A stretch of 64,000 nt of DNA from Affinundibacterium amnicola (GTDB lineage: Bacteria > Pseudomonadota > Gammaproteobacteria > Burkholderiales > Burkholderiaceae_D), in contig NZ_JACOFU010000002.1 of the NCBI RefSeq assembly GCF_014284275.1, positions 294,623 through 358,622 of the forward strand. Direction: 5' to 3'. The notes beneath the pieces were generated by a model. The model made no database searches. It saw only the letters and a list, made by a program, of their open reading frames with translations, and was not told the origin of the DNA. Positions 57,801 through 64,000 of the stretch are shown one piece after another; within the stretch, counting starts at the first letter, position 1, and each line of letters starts with the position of its first letter. The position numbers and the translations under genes are program-made.

Positions 57801-60496
57801 GTGCTTCTGGCTTGCAATTTGCAGCACCAGGAAAACAAACCAGTATGGCCGAACATTTTCAAAACCAAAATCGTGACGTCTGGGTTGCAGATTTGCGTAC
57901 TAGCATCGCCTTAAATCGTGATTTACCAGACAAATTAGCCCAGTGGTCTTTAGATGAAGTCGCACAAAATGATTTGCCTGCACTAGTCCACTACGTCCTA
58001 GAGAAAACAGGATTTAAACAAATTGATATCCTCGCACATTGCATCGGCTCAGCAATGTTTAATATTGCCGTTCTATCTGGCAGGTTGATGCAAGAAGATA
58101 GAAAAACGTCCCTCATTCGCAGTGCGGCTTTAATGCAAGTAGGGCCGATCTTCACTGTTTCTGAAAATAACAAACTGCGTGGATACTTTGCCTATTTCGT
58201 AGGTAAAGGTATGGAGGTAGACTTTATCGACAGCAGTACAGATAGAAATAGCGAAGATGCCAATAACACCCTAATTGACAGAGTGCTGAGCACCTACCCC
58301 GTTCCAATTTCAGAGCTTCACTGTGACGAGCCGGAAAAAAGCCTGAGTCCTGTTTTCCCTGATAATCAATGGCTAGCAAACTATTATCGTTCGTCTGGGG
58401 TTTTTGGTCGTTTATTCGACATCCAACAACTCTCTGTAGAAATGCTCAACCAACTTGGCGATCTCTTGGGTAGAACCAACTTCAAGACTTTCCAACAAAT
58501 CATACAAAGCGTTATGCGTAATCGCTTGGTTGATATTGATGGTCGCAACTGCTATGTCAATGCCGATAATTTCCGGCAATTTTATAACTTCCCTACCCGG
58601 TTCTTCTATGGCGAAGAAAACGATGTATTTGATCGTTGGGGTATCATCAATTCTGTGAAGCAGTTACGCTCCGCTCATGGATGGTCCGAATCACTCGATG
58701 GCTTAGATCAGTCATCTCCCTACTCTTACCAATTTTTCCCAGGGTTTGGCCATCTCGATCCCATCATCGGCATCAATTCAGCAAGCAAGGTATACCCCGC
58801 ACTAAGTGACTTTCTAAAAAATAGACACACCTTTTTTCCACCAGTGAACGATCTAGAATCACTTTATTTACGACAACCCAATTATGGCCCCATCGTTGGA
58901 TGGACGCGCAAAGTGGATGGAAAATGGACGTCGCGCGTTTGGCTAAGTGCTCGCGAAACCGCAGGGAACGCCTTGTATGCTGCGGCCTATCGTCGAAATA
59001 ACAAAAATAATGAAATCAGCGATCTGAAATTATTCCCGATTCAAAACCTATTCGGCTTTCAGTACATTAATATCGATTTACATTTAAACTCAGCCGATGA
59101 AAACATTCACTTTAGCTGCTTGCATCGTCACTCACAGGCTGGTAGTGGGTCATATTTCGTCAAACTAGTATGCGAAAATTTTGACCTGCTTCAACAAGAG
59201 CACGAACAAACACGCCCCAAACCAACACGTAACAATGATATAGGTACACCCACTCCGCAAGAAGTTATTTCTGACATCGCTTACTTTGACCATTCATTTC
59301 AAACGAGTTTAGAAAAAACAATTGAAGCAAAAATTAATGCCTCAATGCCTGAAATAAAAGCTGAGCTTATAAAAAATTCAGTTACCGCCAGCCCGAAAAT
59401 TATTGAACGACCAGACAACATCAGCAGAGTTGCGCTGGGTTCCTGCAGGTACTCTGGAACCATGTTAGAACAAGTTCGAAATAATGCTCCCTATGCAAAG
59501 TTACTCAAATCCCTAGCCGATACAAACTCCCCAGAATTAATGTTATTGATGGGAGATCAAGTTTATGTAGACGCCACTGCAGGTGTCGCAGATACCAGTG
59601 ATAAAGCCAGCATACTTTCTCTCTACCACCGCAGTCTCGCACGTACTTTTAATAATGAAGCATTGTCTGCGGCGCAGGTTTTTAGCAGACTCCCTGCCTA
59701 TATGATGCTCGATGATCATGAGATACAGGACAATTGGAATTCTTCTGACGATGTCGGTAGTCCAAATAAACAAGCATTAACTGAAATGTCGATTGCAGCC
59801 TTTCTAGCCTATCAATGGTCACACGGCGCACGCAATCCTGTATGGCAGAACGTCAATCAATACTGGAGTAGTTTTAGCAGTGGCAACATAGATTTCTTTA
59901 TGATCGATACTCGCATGGAACGAACTGCACTCGTACCGATGAGCGATGCACGCATCATCAATGATGAACAATTTAATGCGATCAAACGTTGGCTTTCATC
60001 GACCCGCAATAACGGACGCCTGCGGCTACTGATTTCTCCCAGCCAAATTCACAATATGGAAGACGCCCACATTTTACGCAGTGATTCATGGACCGCTTAT
60101 CCACATAGTTTAAAAAAACTGTGCGACTTGCTCGCGCAAGAAGAACATGTTGGCATACTTTGCGGAGATCAGCATCTACACGGCGTGTATAGCCTGGACT
60201 ATCAGGATGAAAACAAGGTAAGTGTCCGACAAATTCCAGTCATCGTCGCCTCACCGCTCTATGCACCCTACCCCTTTGCTAATCCTCGCAATGACCTGCC
60301 TGTTGGAAGCAGTCACGCAATCAACCGTGCCGCAAATGGAAACTTAATTCATTATCGTATCGTCGCAACCAATTCCAACTATCAGGGATTCTCACAACTC
60401 AGAATTGAAAACCGGGAACAACATTGGCAAGGCCAACTGTATCAAGTTGATGGCACAACGCCGTTATTTCCTGAAATTAACGAGATCACATTTTAA
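54851..60496 (+). CDS. Giant fusion: GMC oxidoreductase / alpha-beta hydrolase / PhoD-like phosphatase
   Basis: One uninterrupted frame of 1881 codons with AGGAG seven bases upstream. Residues about 36-615 are a GMC/cholesterol-oxidase-like FAD enzyme: DLIIIGSGYGGAVAA (38-52), NGLGGGSLINA, a CIGCGDCITGCNVNAKNTL cluster (C214, C217, C220, C224) and HPLGGCRMGDD (539-549). Residues about 650-960 are an uncharacterised region. Residues about 975-1330 are an alpha/beta hydrolase (MIHGFGASG; AHCIGSAM with Cys1064 where Ser is usual; Asp1258 or Asp1261; His1301 in GFGHLDP). Residues about 1525-1881 are PhoD-like: ALGSCRYSG, GDQVYVD (D1569), DDHEIQDNW (1621-1629), GDQHLHG (1773 on). No signal peptide is evident. 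Co-directional with the kinase genes. Substrates are unknown; coupled oxidation and ester or phosphoester cleavage of a lipid-like compound is a guess. Confidence 0.85.
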   Translation: MSSQSSQKLSLPIESLIEKDETWINDKELNISRSSNFDLIIIGSGYGGAVAAARFAGATESDKPLKIAVFERGREISPGDFPNTFAQLPGELRIQNYDNDKLTGDAMSLFDLRLGKTVNVLLGNGLGGGSLINAAVVEEPHSDIWNDPSWPQALREESTKSIYFERAKKQLAATRIDSWDSCLPDKLTSMKKLSDKIGENRYRTVNIAIDGQQCIGCGDCITGCNVNAKNTLPKTYLAQAKKNGASLYTGATVSHLERIQQIDTQGNSQLYWLVFFVLTSGKSHSSQQQMWVVKTKHVILSAGAIGSTEILQRSQAMSSELRFSKVLGQGFSCNGDMIWNGYNQLDIVNAIADPAQAIADRKVGPTIASMIDLRNEAVPRVIQDATVPAALKRLFEEVVTTNSVAYRMIKRDNEQRHFHQDVDAVDPQKIRRTAIYLTMGKDSANGQINFIHKTPKTNTGIHGRSEINWGLEDENTLQREEDTDNVCNDHVYSSCEDSLQSVTKLGGTLIPNPAFRIAPKKLLDQLSGKRGLNSTITVHPLGGCRMGDDVQRAVVNHFGAVFAPQSHTGSVHEGLYVLDGSIIPCSIGINPLLTISALSERAVTHIADTESWILQTTQKDEAQTSPGLTIPKAKHAITEPIASEKTSFSFQEIMNWDGKDPIQKACFENAGISDIEKAKLIVKFHIGDQHLSEFLRDPQRIVKIDHAYLEISRIKNSTQNQTSTQQIPLQGQVRWLWETPEDNDTKERHGFAQYFRSRARADLRNRTDVSPLLKFFLDIGIKISNRYNYVPPNWLIRTIGTFKEEVNDLLTLASHTGGHRLLHYDLKNNAENLHLIGFKDVNYGDGSNLWRSLGELKVRLNYQNKQVEGLKFCLDWNKIFEDNSFQIDANKQGTPRNPDVWLDLFSIFSFWARSLVRIHFWSFRLPEVQTQPRNPHLPTSNNSTWHHITLTDSHQQQIQIGLTHFPAKKVNADLPPVLMIHGFGASGLQFAAPGKQTSMAEHFQNQNRDVWVADLRTSIALNRDLPDKLAQWSLDEVAQNDLPALVHYVLEKTGFKQIDILAHCIGSAMFNIAVLSGRLMQEDRKTSLIRSAALMQVGPIFTVSENNKLRGYFAYFVGKGMEVDFIDSSTDRNSEDANNTLIDRVLSTYPVPISELHCDEPEKSLSPVFPDNQWLANYYRSSGVFGRLFDIQQLSVEMLNQLGDLLGRTNFKTFQQIIQSVMRNRLVDIDGRNCYVNADNFRQFYNFPTRFFYGEENDVFDRWGIINSVKQLRSAHGWSESLDGLDQSSPYSYQFFPGFGHLDPIIGINSASKVYPALSDFLKNRHTFFPPVNDLESLYLRQPNYGPIVGWTRKVDGKWTSRVWLSARETAGNALYAAAYRRNNKNNEISDLKLFPIQNLFGFQYINIDLHLNSADENIHFSCLHRHSQAGSGSYFVKLVCENFDLLQQEHEQTRPKPTRNNDIGTPTPQEVISDIAYFDHSFQTSLEKTIEAKINASMPEIKAELIKNSVTASPKIIERPDNISRVALGSCRYSGTMLEQVRNNAPYAKLLKSLADTNSPELMLLMGDQVYVDATAGVADTSDKASILSLYHRSLARTFNNEALSAAQVFSRLPAYMMLDDHEIQDNWNSSDDVGSPNKQALTEMSIAAFLAYQWSHGARNPVWQNVNQYWSSFSSGNIDFFMIDTRMERTALVPMSDARIINDEQFNAIKRWLSSTRNNGRLRLLISPSQIHNMEDAHILRSDSWTAYPHSLKKLCDLLAQEEHVGILCGDQHLHGVYSLDYQDENKVSVRQIPVIVASPLYAPYPFANPRNDLPVGSSHAINRAANGNLIHYRIVATNSNYQGFSQLRIENREQHWQGQLYQVDGTTPLFPEINEITF

Positions 60497-60625
60497 GCAA
60501 ATCAACATTAGAAAAATACGGACTTATTCAGTAGGCACGAATAAGTCCGCACCACCCAAAAGCCATTCGGCGACATTCTCGCATTTTCTACACGCATCGC
60601 ATTGATTTTATTGCTCTCAAGAATT

Positions 60626-60672
60626 CACCCAAAAAGGTGTGTTATCTCCCACCTATTTGGGTGACTTTTTTT
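60626..60672 (+). terminator. Strong rho-independent terminator after fusion gene
   Basis: CACCCAAAAAGGTG (60626-60639) and CACCTATTTGGGTG (60650-60663) pair over 14 bases with one mismatch, loop of ten bases, then ACTTTTTTT. Lies 130 bases past the stop. The rest of 60497-60862 contains no gene. Confidence 0.85.
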
Positions 60673-60862
60673 AATTCAAAAAACATCATACTTTAAGCGT
60701 AAGTGCGATCGGTGCGTCATTAGAACGAAGCGCTTATTTCATCCAAGAATTTTATCTATTAACAAAATTCAGAAGCTTAGAGTTGGCATCGGCAAGCTAT
60801 CTTAAACAGCTTATCTGCATGCCTTCACACTCCGGGTTTCTTCTCACATTAAAGTGATTGCT

Positions 60863-62323
60863 ATGAATATTCGTTTACATCAAGCTACAACCGCACTTCT
60901 TACTGGACTCTTGCTGATCGGGGGTAATGCATTGGCGGAGGATAAAAAAGAACCGATTAAAACTACAATTGTTGAAAGAGTTAAAGAAATCAAATTTAAT
61001 GATCCTAATCGCATTCATATTTTCATTTCTCCCTTGCAACTAGCAATAGATGAAACCAACAAAGAGGAAACAAGAAAAGATTGGGCAGATCGAAAAAGGA
61101 ATACAAATGTACAAATATTTTGTCGTCAAGCCGATCTCGAAGGAGATTATGACCGATCAAATTCATTTGTCTTAAGAGGAACAGGCCCCTCGGAATCATT
61201 GGTACCGTGCAATACGTCCCGTTTCATATCAAGAGAAGGTGCCATTATTTCTGTAATTTATATTGACAAGCCTGATCAGATCAATATGCCAATAGAAAGT
61301 ACCGAAATTAAGAATGCCCGCGAAGCAGCTCGCCTTGCAAAACGAGAGGCGACAAAGGCAAAGGAAATTGCGATCAGAGCTCTAGCCATTGAAGAAGCAC
61401 AAATAAAAATTAACAAAGCAAATGAATCTTTGAATTTATCTACAGCTCTATTAAAAGCAAAAAAAGAGAGGCAACATGCGAAGGTAAATGCCGAACAGTT
61501 AGAAGGTGAATCAGAGCTAGCAGATATCAATCTCAGTGATCTTATTAAGTCTAAAAAGGCAGGAAAATTAGAAATACAAAAAACAGAAAACAAATTCTGC
61601 TCAGAAAAACGCAGACTTCCCAGTTTAGAAGACATTACAGAAACAGAAAGAACAACATTATTCGCGTTGCAATTGAAACAAGGTATCAAATATATTACCC
61701 CAGAACAAGATGCACTCTTTTCGCAAGAGTCTGCGCAACCTGATCCCGAAGCAACCGATTCGATCTGCGCTTGGCAGTGGACTGAATATACGCTCACAAA
61801 AAAACGCGCCGTCATTCAAGCGAGTACAGTTGATCCTGTCAAAGCCGATACTCCACTCAGTTTTAAAGTCATTAGTGGTTCAAAAGAACATTTCTTCCTG
61901 TCTGTGGACGCCATTTTCAAAGATGTCAAACAACTCAAAGCAGCAGCAAAAAGCAAAGATGATATTCAAGGTAAACCAGAACGTGTATTCTTAAGCTTAA
62001 ATTATATGGTGGGTGATGTTTATGGCACCCTCCCCACTTTTGACCACCGTCGCTTGGTGCTTAAAGGGTTGATCACCCCAAATCAACAAATCGACTCTTA
62101 TGGCGTTGGATTGGGCTATCGATTACCAGGATTGTTTTCCACTTCCAAAATTGATAGCGAAGAACACAGCGGCTTGGTTGTTTTCGTCGGCAGATTTTGG
62201 ACTCGTCCAGCGAAATCACCGCTAGATATTCCAAATACCGATAGCAGAAGAATTGCCAGTACCAGTGTTGGTATTAGCTATAGCTTAGGTGCAGCTTTAG
62301 ATTGGCTAGTGCCGAAAAAATAG
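60863..62323 (+). CDS. Exported protein with coiled coil and beta-rich C-terminus, unknown
   Basis: A 486-residue protein of no family I recognise. Signal peptide HQATTALLTGLLLIGGNALA, cleavage before EDKKEP. Residues about 145-240 are a Lys/Glu/Ala-rich helix (KNAREAARLAKREATKAKEI..., LKAKKERQHAKVNAEQ) that should form a coiled coil. The last 130 residues (FLSLNYMVGDVYGTL, GYGLGYRLPGLF-like VGLGYRLPGLFS, LVVFVGRFWTRP, STSVGISYSLGAAL) read as alternating amphipathic strands, like an outer-membrane or periplasmic beta domain. The ATG at 60863 is chosen over a GTG at 60854. Follows the fusion gene after a terminator, so it has its own promoter. Confidence 0.65.
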   Translation: MNIRLHQATTALLTGLLLIGGNALAEDKKEPIKTTIVERVKEIKFNDPNRIHIFISPLQLAIDETNKEETRKDWADRKRNTNVQIFCRQADLEGDYDRSNSFVLRGTGPSESLVPCNTSRFISREGAIISVIYIDKPDQINMPIESTEIKNAREAARLAKREATKAKEIAIRALAIEEAQIKINKANESLNLSTALLKAKKERQHAKVNAEQLEGESELADINLSDLIKSKKAGKLEIQKTENKFCSEKRRLPSLEDITETERTTLFALQLKQGIKYITPEQDALFSQESAQPDPEATDSICAWQWTEYTLTKKRAVIQASTVDPVKADTPLSFKVISGSKEHFFLSVDAIFKDVKQLKAAAKSKDDIQGKPERVFLSLNYMVGDVYGTLPTFDHRRLVLKGLITPNQQIDSYGVGLGYRLPGLFSTSKIDSEEHSGLVVFVGRFWTRPAKSPLDIPNTDSRRIASTSVGISYSLGAALDWLVPKK

Positions 62324-62573
62324 GAAGACCTGCGTACTTTTGATCAGCGCTTTTCCGCAACTTAGGTTTGTGGAAAAGCGCAATGAACGACTAAACATAT
62401 AATTTCAATTCCAGTCTGCCAGATTAAATTAAAGTGAATTTCCAGTTAATTTCCCATGCTGAATCTCTCTTATTCTGAGTGTCGACATAGCCAAATTCAA
62501 ATATGAAGGCAAGATTTCACGAACTTTGGTTTTCTAAAATTTCGTAAATTATCGCCTTTCAATCGAAAAAATT

Positions 62574-63497
62574 TTACTTCACCACTCGCACAGGAATCGG
62601 CACATTACACAACTCAATATGATTCGCAGCGAATTTATACCAATCACCACCGCGATTTCTCTGTGCTTCTACCAAAGCTTTAAAATTAGCAGTATCTGTG
62701 CGGAGGACTTCTAATTTAATCCGCTCAGCCTCTGGCACATCGGCTGCTATGCGTACCGATTTAATCAGTGTGCGTTCTTCTGGCTTTTCATAAAAACCTA
62801 AAGCGCCAGTGCCGCGTGGCAGGCTGGAGAGTAATTCTATACCGTACATAACGCGACCGACTACGGTGATATTACGATCGAGATTACGTGGTGCGTGACC
62901 AGTAACGGCGTAGAGAGAACTTCCGTTACCGCTGTCGGTTTCATTGCCACGGGCAACGCCGATTGCACCGTAACAGTGGGTGAGCCAAGTCGTTTGTGTT
63001 TTGGGGTCGCGAGCTGCTGCGAAGCTATTCACGTGTCCGACTTGTGGCGCATAGCCGTCGACATCAGGCAATCGGGTGAACGGTGCATCGTTCTTGTATT
63101 TCACTGTAAATTCGCCTTCGACTTTTTTCGCCGCATTTTTAAATTCACGCTTCTCACCTGGGTCTCCCCACTGTGCAACGTAATTATCATGCGAACGTAT
63201 CATTGCTAGTCCGTCAAAATAGCCCTCTTTGACTAATGCTTTGATATTCGCCACATTTTTTGGCGCAAACTCAGGCGCAAGCTCAATCACCACACGACCT
63301 TTTTCCATTTCTAAATACAAGGTATTGTCAGGATTGAGGACGCGCCAGTCACTTGCTTGAGATGACTTCAAGATATCGGCCATGCTCAATTTTGGCAAGG
63401 ATACCTTTGATGCTTTTTGCTGAGCTGACACCGAACTCGCCAGCAAAGAGAATATTGCTGCCAAAGCGATCTTTGTATAAGTAAAATTTGTCCTCAT
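62574..63497 (-). CDS. Exported cyclophilin-type peptidylprolyl isomerase
   Basis: A 307-residue protein with signal peptide (FTYTKIALAAIFSLLASSVSAQ). The cyclophilin domain spans about 60-250: YLEMEKGRVVIELAPEFAPKNVANIKALVKEGYFDG, AMIRSHDNYVAQWGDP, HCYGAIGVARGNETDSGNGSSLYAVTGHAPRNLDRNITVVGRVMYG. It carries an insertion between the first Arg-containing strand and the GxxGVAR segment and an alpha-helical tail, making it longer than PpiA. Catalyses X-Pro isomerisation in the periplasm, probably aiding folding. Stands alone on the minus strand, downstream of an M16 peptidase. Confidence 0.88.
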   Translation of the reverse strand: MRTNFTYTKIALAAIFSLLASSVSAQQKASKVSLPKLSMADILKSSQASDWRVLNPDNTLYLEMEKGRVVIELAPEFAPKNVANIKALVKEGYFDGLAMIRSHDNYVAQWGDPGEKREFKNAAKKVEGEFTVKYKNDAPFTRLPDVDGYAPQVGHVNSFAAARDPKTQTTWLTHCYGAIGVARGNETDSGNGSSLYAVTGHAPRNLDRNITVVGRVMYGIELLSSLPRGTGALGFYEKPEERTLIKSVRIAADVPEAERIKLEVLRTDTANFKALVEAQRNRGGDWYKFAANHIELCNVPIPVRVVK

Positions 63498-63604
63498 GGT
63501 CTCTTCCTTTATTTTTTATTTGGACGGCATTTTCAGTGTGAATATCAATATTCTTGAGAATAGTTTGCGAGCTAAAAGTTCCCTGCCTGCTTAGTTAGTT
63601 TCAG

Positions 63605-64000
63605 CTAATTTGGTTTCATTTGCTCTGGATACATAACGACCTGAATATAATTGTCCATATTCAAGTAGATCTTTGCTGCGTCTTGGACTTCCCTCGTTTG
63701 CAATTGTTTTACTCTGTCATTGAATGTAAATACGTGCATAGGGTTTTCATTATCCTCTTTCATCTCATTGAATATTGCCATCCAAAATTCATTGGTTTTC
63801 ATTTGCTCTTGACGATTTTTCAGCCAATTCTCTTTCACTTTTTTCAGTTCATCCTCGGTCACAGGATTTTTTTTCATGTCTTCAATCAAGGTAAAACTAC
63901 TGCGCAATAATTGGTCCACATGCTCAGGTCCACTAGGTAAGTAAAGCTCGACCATATATCCCTGATAAGGATTTAAGATTGTTCTGTATGAGACTTGCGG
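63605..64000 (-). CDS. M16 (insulinase-like) zinc peptidase, C-terminal end only
   Basis: The frame is open to the window edge (SYRTILNPYQGYMVELYLPSGPEHVDQLL...), so only the last 131 residues are seen. The YQG..VELYLPSGPE turn, LKKVKENWLKNRQEQMKTNEFWM and LQTREVQDAAKIYL are typical of the C-terminal M16 domain of PqqL-like peptidases. The zinc motif HxxEH would be in the N-terminal part beyond the edge. A likely periplasmic protease. About 107 bases separate it from the cyclophilin gene on the same strand. Confidence 0.82.
   Translation of the reverse strand, partial: PQVSYRTILNPYQGYMVELYLPSGPEHVDQLLRSSFTLIEDMKKNPVTEDELKKVKENWLKNRQEQMKTNEFWMAIFNEMKEDNENPMHVFTFNDRVKQLQTREVQDAAKIYLNMDNYIQVVMYPEQMKPN

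Noticed and set aside
61276-61815. 179-codon minus-strand frame
   Set aside because: Reverse of the coiled-coil coding region; composition (Ala, Ser, Phe, Arg) reflects the opposite strand.

Overview
The window looks like a chromosomal segment of a moderate-GC betaproteobacterium, most likely Burkholderiales/Oxalobacteraceae (Undibacterium-like). This is inferred from gene order: tolC-rhodanese-pcm, scpB-rluB, rimP-nusA-infB-rbfA-truB, aat-bpt-pyrD, and an operon for aerobic 2-aminobenzoyl-CoA (anthranilate) breakdown. I ran no database search, so the genus is a guess.

Region 1 (1-7745) is accessory DNA. It starts inside a TniQ/TnsD-like gene carrying a frame-breaking duplication and then holds small, mostly uncharacterised genes: two HAD-like genes (one truncated), a lipoprotein, and a run of minus-strand genes with DUF2314, DUF4304 and DUF1963 domains. 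Two attC-like palindromes flank a frameshifted gene in that run, so part of it may be an integron-type cassette array. It ends at 7745 with what reads on the minus strand as a Tn7-like transposon end: terminal TGTGGG followed by spaced sites of the form GACA..ATAA....GGAACT. I read 1-7745 as the cargo and distal end of a Tn7-like element whose tnsABC genes lie left of the window.

Region 2 (7746-22030) is core-like DNA: outer-membrane channel TolC with a rhodanese and a Pcm-like methyltransferase, a TetR regulator, uppP, recQ, a GntR/TraB/ABC-transporter group, a group II PLP decarboxylase and an orphan histidine kinase.

Region 3 (22361-31117) is a minus-strand catabolic operon: aryl-CoA ligase, bifunctional 2-aminobenzoyl-CoA monooxygenase/reductase, SDR dehydrogenase, MarR regulator, enoyl-CoA hydratase, acyl-CoA dehydrogenase, thioesterase and RidA. 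Several genes overlap by 1-4 bases. Inverted repeats upstream of the ligase are candidate MarR operators. REP-like repeats sit between genes.

Region 4 (31567-51209) is housekeeping: waaA, a DUF2785 protein, a secreted dipeptidyl peptidase, a cupin, a DUF924 protein, the rimP-nusA-infB-rbfA-truB operon, scpB-rluB, an initiator tRNA-Met, a Nudix hydrolase, aat, bpt and pyrD.

Region 5 (51249-64000) holds an aldo/keto reductase and then the most unusual locus: a NarL-type response regulator, a membrane-bound hybrid histidine kinase and, 21 bases further on, a single 1881-residue gene. That gene fuses an Fe-S-type GMC oxidoreductase, an uncharacterised middle region, an alpha/beta hydrolase with an apparent Cys nucleophile, and a PhoD-like metallophosphatase. 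It ends at a strong terminator and is followed by an uncharacterised exported protein. A cyclophilin and the C-terminal end of an M16 peptidase close the window.
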